Positions 15,101 to 25,011 of a stretch of DNA of 64,000 bases are shown here, piece after piece (positions within the stretch are counted from its first letter, which is position 1; every line of letters begins with the position of its first letter). This DNA comes from Glandiceps talaboti. Lineage: Eukaryota; Hemichordata; Enteropneusta; Spengelidae. Location of the stretch: assembly GCF_964340395.1 (NCBI RefSeq), contig NC_135563.1, positions 23,516,309 through 23,580,308 of the forward strand. Reading direction: 5' to 3'. The translations under genes and the position numbers were made by a program. The notes under the pieces are model-generated. The model was not told the origin of the DNA, searched no databases, and was given only the letters and a program-made list of their open reading frames with translations.

Positions 15101-18100
15101 CGTATCCGGTTGAAATCATACTATACTCAGTTACCTATGATTATGATACCTGACAGATTCAAAGGTAAAGTCAACGAAGCTGTTCTAAGACTTGCAAAAA
15201 CTTGTTCTTATGCAATTTTCAATGGGTGTTCATATTTTTTCGATCGGCAGCAGGGGGGGGGGGGCAAACAAGGAAGAATTGCAGCGGGAAGTCCTGATTT
15301 TATACAGTGGGAGGGAAAAACATATAATTGTGGGGTGGTGGGTGGAGGTGGGGGTGGGGTGGGAGTGCTGTTATGCTATTATAGGCCCTAAAGCCAGCAG
15401 TGCTCATAGAAATAAAGTGCTGCTGTTTATTCAATACGATGTCTGTAAGGTAACGCACATTTTGTACGTCAAAAGTAGCAAAGGTCGTAACTTAAACCTA
15501 CACTAGTGACAATTGGGATATATTTTGTTCATCAAGTAACCAAAGATATAATTAGTCAGTTACTTATAAAAAAGACGACATATTTTAATGTTAATTAGTT
15601 ACTTAGTGATTAATATTATCCGTAGTTGTAATGACAAGTTTAAATCTTGAGCGACAGCTAGGTTTGAATCCATCACCATGCTAAAACTGCACTAATTCGT
15701 AACTGTAGTATCATTTCTCGATCAGACAATCACAAAAGTCATTGAAATTGTTAAATTATCAATAATTGTGCATGCTAATCAGTGGTCCATTTTATCCATA
15801 CATAGTGTACTAATAGATTGAAAGCGTGATTATCGTTGAGTGAGCTGTTTTTGGGTGCGGACCCAAAATAAATTCGATTTGATTTATAATGTAACCTAAC
15901 AAAAAAATTATAAAATAATGTTCAATTGCAGCATTAACTATTCTTGGCTGTTTTGTTTTATCATATTGAATTATCCTTATATTATTCCAACCAACAGTAA
16001 GCTTATGACTTTTATTAGTGAAGCATAAAGTTGAAACCATCGAACTCTCAATGTCTAAACAATTGTTATTTATGCACACCTCACAACCATAATGTACAAC
16101 TACTTACTTCTACTAGTGCCCGAACAAGGCCAGGCAATAAGTGTGTTATAACACAGCAAATCCCTAATAACACTTGCGTGCTACATGAACATTATCCGAG
16201 TAAAAATAAAACGCGACAAGTGTTCCTATATGCAAATTGATGGGTTAATAGTCAATATCACGTGATGTGTCCAATCCAATCTCTGGAGAGTATATGAAAA
16301 CGACGTGTTATAACACTGATTATGAGATAACATTCTCATCAGTGTCTAAGATTTGGCGAACTTTTTCTCTTTACAGTGTCTGTAACTATAATATGACGTG
16401 AACTCCATACATGTTTAAATGTAAAATGTAGATTTCTTTATCTGAAGCACCCAGTTTAATATTTTACCGTGGCTATGTTAAGACAGATTAACCCACCATC
16501 TTGATATTTTATAAACGTAAGGTCTAAATTCCAATGAAAATTTAATTTGGATGTCTTATCAATATTGATACTATCTGATAACTAATGAGACATCAAAATA
16601 GTAGCGTACTGATGTCACCCTAAAGCTAGACATGTTATATGATAACCATTTGCTAAAGGCCAAAAATTAAATATTAAATATGACAGAAATTTATAGATGC
16701 GAGTTGATTCGGGAAATATAGCTGTTAACTGAACAGAGAGCTGGGACCACTTCTTCCTTTTTAGAACTAAGTCTCTAGGCATAGAATACTTTGTTAGACT
16801 CCGTGATTTCGCTATGGCAACAGCTAGGGTATTTAACGTAAAAAAAGTCATTCTTGATATTTTACAGCAATACCTACTGTACGTGTTTTATGTGCATCAT
16901 ATCTTTGGGAACTATAACTGTAGTGACACTCCAAATTTGACTGTCAAATCTTTAGATCAGGAAGAAGGAGAAAATTACGAACCTTTTCTCTTGGGCAGAG
17001 GACGATCTTAGGTAGATTTGTCTGCAACGACTAATTGCTTATGTAGCGAACGTATGGCGCGTGTCAGGCAAGAACAGGAATTTTCAAACGTTCAATAGAA
17101 TTAAAATGGATTTTCTGTCTTTGCAACCTACAGCTACTGCCCCAGTTAATATGTAAAGAGTTTGAAGTTTCATCCAGTCGTGTGTCTCAATTTTGAAACA
17201 GAAATATTTAACATTTCATCAAATAGAAAAGGAAACGTACGGAAAAGGTACTGGCTCTGATGACTGTTAGCAGTGCATGAAACGTTTTTCCATGCAATGC
17301 TAAAGCCGATATGTCCTGATTTGAAGATTAAACATGATACAGACGGTACAATAGACATTCATTATTGTATTTAAACTAGGGAGATAGGATTATGGTTTGA
17401 TAAGGTATGTATGGGGGCTAAAACCCCTAATATAAAGATGGTTTCTATCATCGACAACAAATGACCATTCTTCTAAATTCCAGTTTCTCTCTGTTAGAGT
17501 AATAAAATATATTGTATTGTTTTGTATTGTACATTTGTCTCTATTCCGTTACATAATTAGTATCCGTACAAGTCACATTCTAACATTTACTCTAGATATC
17601 GCGTTTTGATGTCAGGGCTAATCCTTGTAAAGGACGTATATATATTATATAAGTTATAATATCACACTTACTTGGTATTCCCATATAAGCCCAAGCTACA
17701 TCTTCTCCGGTTGTCATCCGAAACAAATTTGCCTATGAAAACAAGAGTAAGTTATATGTAATAGAACTGATCGTAGTGTAATGATGTATACATATCCATT
17801 ATAAACTCAGCATCCAGAGCGCTAGATTTGGAGACGAAGAATACATTCAACGAAATACACAAGATTAAAAAAAATAGCCTTAATTGTGACTTGTTCAAAG
17901 GAATGCATTTAAAAACTTCCAGCCGAAGAGTTGTTGTAAATATAAAGCAATCCAACAGACGGGAATGGAAGGACGGTTGAAATAACCAAATAGTGAAAAA
18001 ACAGTCAATATTTAAATTTTTATTATAAAATTCTTGTACTATGCCCTAGCTATACGTACGTTCCAATTACTGATGGTAGTCTTGGAGAATATGACCGTTT

Positions 18101-19483
18101 CATCATTTGATTAGAACGCAAATTTGACGAAGCAGGAATGAAATGAGCTGGAGTCGATATATTCCCTTGGTAGGAGAATGCAAGATATGAATTTATTAGA
18201 CATGAAGTGCCTATTAGGTATTTGATGATGCAATATTTCACAAATAAAAGTTGTATTAAAATTTATTAAAAGATAATACAGAAGAGTTGTTATATCACGA
18301 AACGTTAACAAATTTCAATGTACTTAACCTTAAGAACACGATAACATATATCTAAAACAAAGCAGCATATGATGAAAATTGGAAACACTGAACATCACTA
18401 AAATAAAAACGTTTTTTTATGTAAACTTAACATTTCACATACAGGCAAGCAATACATGATTGTGTACAAACCATCGCTATAGTAATATACGTAAAAATCG
18501 TCATTGAAATCGTCAAAGAAAGCAAAACAATAGTCTCCCAAAAGGAGTCGAAAGATGAGATTGTGTTTTTAAAACGTAAACAATTCTACAACACCCCTCC
18601 TAGAAAATGACACAATTGTTGTCATACATCAAACTCCAAACAATCTCAGAATGTGATTAAATTTTAATCGTCAATTAAATATGTAAATTAAGTGAATTAC
18701 AAAATAGCTGACTCCTGTGAACGTAATGTGTCCACATGCGATGTCTATTTCATTCATAAACTACTCGACGAGTTCTTCAGATGAAAACACTTCGTTCCGT
18801 TAAAATGTATCTTGAAATTACACTTGGCAGGCACATTTCATTCAAACATGGATATCATGTCCATAAACAAAATGGTGACGAAAGGTGTTCATTTCACATG
18901 TATGTTGTCGATTTTGTGTCAAATGTTTCAAACGTATTGGAATTGTGCTCCTACTACTACAATATTAAAGTCTGCTTGTAATGTATATTTGGTAAATTGT
19001 CATGAAGTGTAGCTCTACATAAACCACTATTGTTTTTTAATCAATTTCATCAATTAAATTTGAATAATAACCGAAGGATACACTTGGCTACAAATCACAG
19101 CAAAATGAAACTTTGCTGTGATACAGATAACAGTTTATAACCATTTGGTGTTGTCAATTTAGATTTAACATTGCTATTGGTAATTTCAAACACATAGCAC
19201 TGCAATTACTGGAACTAAGGTTTGATCTTATAACTGGAGGATTGTTCAACAACCCTTATTGCGGTGTATTCATTCAGAAGTTACACCATGTCAACACTGA
19301 AATCGCAATATCCACTCTTACCTGTAGGTTTTACAAATATAAAAATCCGAAAAAGTACGAACAAAATTGAAAACTTACCCAAACATCAACTAAAGGCCCA
19401 TGCGAATGCTTTTTCAAACTGTTGGCATCGGCACAAAGTATTATCACGGCTAATGTCACAAAGGTTACGTGCAGCCACATCAT
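4581..19483 (-). CDS. Gene 1: secreted two-module cysteine-rich (LDLa-like) protein, 3' end not found
   Basis: Five exons join in frame to 213 residues plus one base. Residues 1-35 include a hydrophobic signal peptide. Residues 36-55 end in an aromatic segment ([11 protein letters not shown]). Residues 57-118 are an eight-cysteine domain spaced C-x7-C-x8-C-x7-C-x5-C-x-C-x6-C-x8-C, with LDLa-like CNG and DDESD motifs. Residues 119-143 are a linker ([15 protein letters not shown]...) and residues 145-213 a second eight-cysteine domain with CDG. The protein is therefore probably secreted or bound outside the cell; I do not recognise the family and assign no function. Splice sites are near consensus and phases are 0,1,1,1,1, as in gene 2 at 42473-51388. 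The last exon found ends in phase 1, so at least one more exon must follow; I could not find it between 1 and 4580. Exon calls are direct readings supported by the paralogue; the LDLa relation is inferred from cysteine pattern. Confidence 0.8.
4797..5012. repeat. (GAAT)n/(CAAT)n microsatellite
   Basis: Imperfect GAAT units grading into CAAT units. Its left end supplies the acceptor region of gene 1 exon 5. Confidence 0.95.
5013..6030. other. Intronic stretch of gene 1 with one tandem duplication
   Basis: AT-rich intron between exons 4 and 5. A block of about 47 bp containing TCTCGGCTAAACGTTCAT is directly duplicated at about 5367-5461. Otherwise I see nothing. Confidence 0.6.
6031..6306. repeat. 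(CCAA)n, (TGTC)n, (CCAA/CAAT)n compound microsatellite
   Basis: Three tetranucleotide runs in succession inside the gene 1 intron. Confidence 0.95.
6371..7108. repeat. 46-bp minisatellite, 16 copies, beside a splice donor
   Basis: Sixteen units starting GTTGGCTACTATATTAGTAT, 46 bp each, differing at few sites. The right end runs to within about 6 nt of the gene 1 exon 4 donor at 7114. Confidence 0.93.
7115..7189 (-). CDS. Gene 1 exon 4 (second linker)
   Basis: A 75-nt phase 1-1 exon between TTATTTTCAG| and AGACT|GTAAGTATAG. It reads [20 protein letters not shown] then GLTD. The matching exon of gene 2 (44775-44849) is also 75 nt and reads IPSLGFGKKDHEAFLVLWMS then GLKQ, so exon length, phase and aromatic positions are conserved. 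A 46-bp minisatellite starts about 6 nt inside the intron. Confidence 0.85.
7586..7774 (-). CDS. Gene 1 exon 3 (cysteine domain 1)
   Basis: A 189-nt symmetric phase 1-1 exon between TCCAACAG| and AATG|GTAGGTG. It holds eight cysteines in the pattern C-x7-C-x8-C-x7-C-x5-C-x-C-x6-C-x8-C, with CNG after the fourth and DDESD before the last. It ends [11 protein letters not shown], matching WKDIIEAIKTN at the same place in gene 2. LDL-receptor class A repeats have six cysteines; the extra pair falls between the usual fifth and sixth. Just past the donor the intron repeats TAGGTGATTG within 14 nt. Confidence 0.85.
11441..11489 (+). repeat. G-rich tract with (GGGT)4
   Basis: Contains four GGG runs separated by single T (11463-11477) plus further GGG runs, a classic G-quadruplex sequence pattern. 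Confidence 0.8.
15249..15366 (+). repeat. Poly-G run and G-rich cluster
   Basis: A long homopolymeric G run near 15250 and then GGGG/GGG runs at about 15330-15366 with 1-3 nt loops, able to form G-quadruplexes. Confidence 0.75.
15534..15870 (+). repeat. Dispersed repeat, copy A (SINE-like)
   Basis: Shares about 340 bp of diverged but collinear sequence with 40620-40960, from CATCAAGTAACCAAAGAT to TTTTGGGTGCGGACC. It contains GGTTTGAATCC, which resembles a polymerase III B box, with TAGTTACTTAGTG upstream as a possible A box; a tRNA-derived SINE is therefore possible. Confidence 0.55.
17672..17732 (-). CDS. Gene 1 exon 2 (first linker)
   Basis: A 61-nt exon between TTTTCATAG| and CCAA|GTAAGTG. 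It reads [20 protein letters not shown] and ends in phase 1. The segment [13 protein letters not shown] lines up with LTEEEAWEFFGVQ in exon 2 of gene 2 and more loosely with the linker of its own exon 4, so the linker plus cysteine domain looks like a duplicated module. Too short to be called without the paralogue. Confidence 0.78.
17733..19378. other. Intron 1 of gene 1
   Basis: AT-rich intron. I see no repeats or exons of note in it. Confidence 0.5.
19379..19483 (-). CDS. Gene 1 exon 1 (signal peptide)
   Basis: This exon encodes 35 residues starting at a double ATG ([20 protein letters not shown]), a classical hydrophobic signal peptide, followed by a basic LKKHSHGP stretch. The donor is TTGG|GTAAGTTT, leaving phase 0, which matches the phase-0 acceptor at 17732. 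The start could be either methionine; the first is used here. A TATA-like box lies upstream at 19606-19614. Confidence 0.82.
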
Positions 19484-19605
19484 CTTATTAAGAAAACTAC
19501 AACCGAGACTGGTACAACCACAGAAAGAAATCGGGAGCTCGATGTGGGTCTTGATGACGATGTGTAGTGGTGATGAATGAATTCGAAGGGGTTTGACTAT
19601 GTGGG

Positions 19606-19614
19606 TTTTATATA
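19606..19614 (-). promoter_or_regulatory. TATA-like box of gene 1
   Basis: TATATAAAA on the minus strand, about 123-131 nt upstream of the first ATG. The TATA box of gene 2 lies at nearly the same distance. A transcription start near 19580 and a 5' UTR of about 100 nt would follow; this is inference from spacing. Confidence 0.5.
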
Positions 19615-20130
19615 GTGGCAAGTGATGCACGTGACGACGTGTGATACTGTACACAGAGTTCGATTCACAACCCCCTTGGTTGATGCTATTGATAATGACG
19701 ATACGATGACGTTTGCTGCTGCATAATATAAAACTCACAGCCTGCAGAGGATAATTCAAGGGTATGTTGTTTAGCTCTCCTAATAGATGTTTGAACCACA
19801 ATTTCCTATAGACTCTTTTCTAAATTAAGGAACATGGTCGTGCTAATACTTAGCTTGATAACTAACATAAAGAACAACTCGAAGACTGGTGTTGTGGATG
19901 CAATCAACATAGCTTGAGGCCCCCGCCCCTTCACAAATAATGATGTCTACTGAAGGTAATGATATATACAGAATGTGACTGAATAAATGAAGATAATTTT
20001 TTTTTTCAATCCAAACATTGGCCGAGACTATAACATTATAAACATGAATGTTACTCAGATGATTGTGATTTAAGATTGCACTAGTAACGGCATTACAATC
20101 TATCATCAATATTTTGTCTTTTCTGATTTG

Positions 20131-20462
<332 letters not shown>

Positions 20463-20876
20463 AAGTGAAGGGGTTTAGATATTATATTTTAATGAAAAAT
20501 GTTGGGAGGACTTTAGAGGAATATCACTTATGGTTGTTGTGTAGGAGGTGTAAAAGGTTGACGTTTTACACCCACAACTAATTGTTCAACATTTCCCATT
20601 CAAGCTTCAAGTCGTAACAATTGGGAGCTTGGTACTTGCCATGTATATGAATAAAAGTATGACAATATCATTTTATTTATGACTAAATTGGCACTAGCAC
20701 TGCTGCCCAGCGAAGATCTCAATTGTCCATTATTCCCCGAAGCATTTAGGCACTAATATTTGATTGACAGCTACGGTAGCGGTAGCGATGATTCAGATTT
20801 TCACAAAACCCCTTTGGTCTCTACTTACGATTTTTCAGACAGATTGGTGTGCATTTGAAAAAGTTGAACATCAGCT

Positions 20877-20882
20877 GAGCGA
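20877..20882. repeat. Target-site duplication, left
   Basis: GAGCGA, repeated at 25006-25011. The related sequence near 25538 (GTGAGCAAAGTTCAGTTG) lacks the insertion and shows one copy. Confidence 0.75.
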
Positions 20883-21661
20883 TATGGGGGCCCGTTCTGG
20901 TCACAATTATGTAGTGTGCTAGAATTAATTTAATGTAGTCTAGAATTAATTTTTATAATGACTGCAATTAATATTATGCACTCCTTGAATTAATTAAATG
21001 TGTTTTAAATTAATTTCATGTCGAATAGAATCAATTTTTATATTAACTGCAATTAATATTATGTATTCCTTGAATTAATTAAATGTGTTTTGATTAATTT
21101 TATGCATTGTAATTAATTTCATGTATTCCTTGAATTAATTAAATGTTTCCGATTAATTTTATATGCTAGTCTTAATTTTAGGTAGAGTCTAGAATTAATT
21201 TTATGTATTCCTGGAATTAATTTCATGTTGTCTAGTATTAATTTTGTGTATGTACTGAATTAATTTTGTGTATGTGCTGAATTAATTTTATGTATGTGCC
21301 GAATTAATTTTGTGTATGTGTCGAATTAATTTTGTGTATGTGCTGAATTAATTTTGTGATGTGTCGAATTAATTTTGGCCCTACAATCCTTTGCGCGAGA
21401 TTTCTTATTCAAAATGGCGGCCCGCAGCTCGCAGTCGGTGGTGCTCAGCGGGTACGCGGGTTGTCATTCGAGAAAGGAATCAAGGAGGATTCTGCCATTC
21501 TTCCCATATTATACAAGTAGCACTGCTAAGTTTACATCAATCTTTGACTTAATATTTGAGCAACATGCTATCAGCTGAGATAGAATTAGGGAAAATTCTG
21601 GTTGCTGTAGCTTGGATACCGGATACTTATTAATTTGCTACAGCCGTAACATCGATACAAG

Positions 21662-22025
21662 CACAGGGGACCCAGGAACCGTGTGACAAACAAAACAAAC
21701 AAATAAATAAACTATCTAATAAATGACAAATGAACAAGCAAACGAACGACAAGTATAGGGACAAATAAAATAATTAAATAAACCAGCAAATGAACAGATA
21801 CTCATGGGGGTATACTAGATATGTTTATTTTCTATAGTGTACCCATCACTATCTGTATAGAAAAAAACAACATATCTAGTATACCCCGATGAGTATATGT
21901 TTATTTGCTGGTTTATTTAATTATTTTGTTTGTCCCTATACTTGTCGTTCGTTCATTTGTTCATTTGTCATTTATTTATTTGTTTGTTTTGTTTTGTTTG
22001 TCACACGGTTCCTGGGTCCCCTGTG
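21662..22025. mobile_element. Foldback MITE A (CACAGGGGACC ends)
   Basis: A 364-bp near-palindrome starting CACAGGGGACCCAGGAACC and ending in its inverse, with AAAC/AAAT-rich arms. GATACAAG and GATACAAC lie at the two sides (7 of 8 identical), suggesting an 8-bp hAT-type target duplication. It is inside the 4.1-kb element. Confidence 0.75.
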
Positions 22026-22153
22026 ATACAACTTGGACCATAGTCGCTTGTAAACTGTTATTCCTTTCCTAAATGGTTTTATTCTTGTCTATGACGGTCC
22101 TAATACAGAACAGTGACGTTATTATAGGGATTGGCGATATTCTTACAATCCCC

Positions 22154-23642
22154 CGTCAAAAACGGCCGCCGAACCACAGGCATTTGTTTCCCGAGTTATG
22201 GCTCAGAATATTTCTATCAGAATACAATAAAATGATGATAATATCGTTAATATTGACGTATTAAACCAACACTATATGAAAGGGGTAAAATTACACTTGT
22301 TTCTGTGATCGCGCAGTTTCTCTAAATGCGAAGGAAGACACCCTCTCGCTAAGTCATCCAAAAGCAAAGACAAAGTCCCTGTGGCATCAAACATTCGAAA
22401 CTTAACTTCATATAGATCGTGTCTTCCTTCGCATTTAGTGAAACTGCGCGATCACAGAAACAAGTGTAATTTTACCCCTTTCATATAGTGTTGGTTTAAT
22501 ACGTCAATATTAACGATATTATCATCATTTTATTGTATTCTGATAGAAATATTCTGAGCCATAACTCGGGAAACAAATGCCTGTACGCCGAACATGCGAA
22601 ACTGACAATTTTGAAAACTCAAAATTGTCTAGTTTCATGTAAGTAATTGGCCCAAAACTGACCAAGTACGGGCAGAGTTACGAGCTCGCAAGTCTCAAGT
22701 ACGAGTGACGTCTGAACGTATATATACGGGTGACGTAACGAGCTCGTAAGTCTGAAATACGAGTGACGTCGATTATCCGAACGCTAACGGGGACATGCAT
22801 TTAGTGGATATGCGGTCAGTTCGGATATGCGATCTGCATCGAGATGGGACGGGCGGGGTCAAAAGGTCGCACTCATACAGAATTTTTTTCATGCCCCCCC
22901 CCCCCAATTTCTCCCCAGCCCCCCCCCCCCCCTGCCGTAAATTCTGTCCGGTCCCTTATTGGAAAAAGAAACGAAACTCCTTTCACTTCTGACCGACAAT
23001 CATCTTTCCGGTATCACACTGTCAATCATCAATGATTGCGTTACATCTCATGCCGACAAGTTGTTTGAAAGTCGCCACTATAGTCAGAGTGTGACATGCC
23101 GTTCTCACCATCATTTCACAATCATTTCAAAACTTTTATGAATCATACAAAAGACAACGGGGCGGTCAATAGGAGAACAACTTTATTGAGATGTTATTGA
23201 AGGTGTGATCGTTCCAATGCACTCGATGTAGTCGTCTTTTGTTTTACCGTACGTCATTAACATCACGTCATTCAAGTGGTGGACAGTGATTGTTTACAAA
23301 CAATACACACTGTAGCTCCAAGACAAACCGCGCTCATTCACAAGTCGATCGTCATTCATCAAACTTAAAATTTTTACCGAAACATTACTTTGATATCAGA
23401 ACAATATATTTTTTCGGGGGACACGTAGTCAGTTCGGATGACCGATCAATTCGGATATTCGCCACGTACTCGCGGAATACGACAAGCGTGAGTCCTCTGC
23501 GTACTCATCGAAAATTAGGCCAACTACAAGAGTATGACGTCACTCGTACTTGAGACTTACGAGCTCGTAACTCTGCCCGTACTTGGTCAGTTTTGGGCGA
23601 ATTACATACTAGTTTCGCATGTTCGGCGGCCGTTTTTGACGA
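22154..23642. mobile_element. Inner inverted-repeat segment of the composite element
   Basis: The left arm (from GTCAAAAACGGCCGCCGAAC) and right arm (ending in its inverse near 23640) match through the ACGGGCAGAGTTACGAGCTC region near 22670-22695 and 23555-23580. The left arm is interrupted by MITE B copy 1 and by a small palindrome near 22600. The core has TTCGGATATGCG-type motifs, C-runs at about 22896-22932, and no coding potential. Confidence 0.7.
22175..22585. mobile_element. Foldback MITE B, copy 1 (CACAGGCATTTG ends)
   Basis: 411 bp with about 165-bp inverted arms and a 78-bp loop. Flanked by perfect 8-bp direct repeats CGCCGAAC (22167-22174, 22586-22593), as expected of hAT-like elements. 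Its last base is A instead of G. Confidence 0.85.
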
Positions 23643-23909
23643 GGGAAAGGGCAGATCGGGGCGTCGATTGTGCTGCGGGGGATTCCTAAGAAGTGTTGCA
23701 GTTAGGAAATGTCAGATTTTCCGTAGGTACGTCGATATTTTGGCGAAAATAGGGATTGATACGTGCGATGCAGATCCGCATCGCATCAGCTGATTGGAAT
23801 TCCTCCACTAGGAATTGTAGCGTTAGGTGCGGGTTAAACACTTACACTTAAAAAGTCACCAAAACAGACGAAAAAACCCACAAAACATTGCAGCTACGTT
23901 GGATTGGGC

Positions 23910-24223
23910 CACAGGCATTTGCTTCCTGAGTTATGGCTCAGAATATTTCTATCAGAATTCAATAAAATGACGATAATATCGTTAATATTGACGTATTAAA
24001 CCAACACTATGTGAAAGGGGTAAAATTACACTTGTTTCTGTGATCGCGCAGTTTCACTCAATGCGAAGGAAGTGAGTGAAACTGCGCGATCACAGAAACA
24101 AGTGTAATTTTACCCCTTTCATATAGTGTTGGTTTAATACGTCAATATTAACGATATTATCGTCATTTTATTGTATTCTGATAGAAATATTCTGAGCCAT
24201 AACTCGGGAAACAAATGCCTGTG
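23910..24223. mobile_element. Foldback MITE B, copy 2
   Basis: 314 bp, same arms as the copy at 22175 but with a minimal loop. Flanked by perfect 8-bp direct repeats GATTGGGC (23902-23909, 24224-24231). Confidence 0.87.
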
Positions 24224-25005
24224 GATTGGGCCCTCCTCTCGCTAAGTCATCCAAAAGCAAAGACAAAGTCCCTGTGGCATCAAACATTCGAAACTTAACT
24301 TCATATAGATCGTCTGTCGATCCTAAATTCAGGCGAGACAGAAAAACTCAAAGAACTGATTTTAGATTGAGCAAAAATTGGTAGAATCCGCCTTGATTCC
24401 TTTCTCGAATGACAAGCCGCCGAGCACCACTGTGGGCCGCCATTTTGAATAAGAAATCTCGCGCAAAGGATTGTAGGGCCAAAATTAATTCGCGCAAAGG
24501 ATTGTAGGGCCAAAATTAATTCGACACATCACAAAATTAATTCAGCACATACACAAAATTAATTCGACACATACACAAAATTAATTCGGCACATACATAA
24601 AATTAATTCAGCACATACACAAAATTAATTCAGTACATACACAAAATTAATACTAGACAACATGAAATTAATTCCAGGAATACATAAAATTAATTCTAGA
24701 CTCTACCTAAAATTAAGACTAGCATATAAAATTAATCGGAAACATTTAATTAATTCAAGGAATACATGAAATTAATTACAATGCATAAAATTAATCAAAA
24801 CACATTTAATTAATTCAAGGAATACATAATATTAATTGCAGTTAATATAAAAATTGATTCTATTCGACATGAAATTAATTTAAAACACATTTAATTAATT
24901 CAAGGAGTGCATAATATTAATTGCAGTCATTATAAAAATTAATTCTAGACTACATTAAATTAATTCTAGCACACTACATAATTGTGACCAGAACGGGCCC
25001 CCATA

Positions 25006-25011
25006 GAGCGA
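25006..25011. repeat. Target-site duplication, right
   Basis: GAGCGA directly after the right end of the 4.1-kb element. Confidence 0.75.

Larger units (their letters stand above)
7775..17671. other. Long intron 2 of gene 1
   Basis: About 9.9 kb of AT-rich sequence. It contains a (GGGT)n G-rich tract at 11441-11489, a poly-G and G-rich tract at 15249-15366, and a dispersed repeat at 15534-15870. Short open frames here have no splice context and look random. Confidence 0.5.
20883..25005. mobile_element. 4.1-kb non-autonomous inverted-repeat DNA transposon with nested elements
   Basis: The ends are inverted copies starting TATGGGGGCCCGTTCTGG. The arms (20883 to about 21502 and about 24379 to 25005) look identical over roughly the outer 490 bp and then diverge slightly; the right arm has an extra 31-bp tandem duplication near 24462-24524. 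The arms are built of degenerate GAATTAATTTTGTGTATGTG-like units. The 6-bp sequence GAGCGA flanks both ends (20877-20882, 25006-25011). The interior holds several foldback elements and no long open frame, so there is no transposase. A 6-bp target duplication is known for Polintons and some other groups, but the ends do not fit Polintons as I know them; I leave the superfamily open. Confidence 0.85.

Noticed and set aside
22795-23141. Overlapping frames with proline-rich stretches in the transposon core
   Set aside because: The prolines come from poly-C runs; no transposase motifs are present.
21375-24513. Two small frames starting MALQSFAR in inverted orientation
   Set aside because: They are the same arm sequence of the transposon read from both ends; they diverge by frameshift inside the arms and have no recognisable domain.
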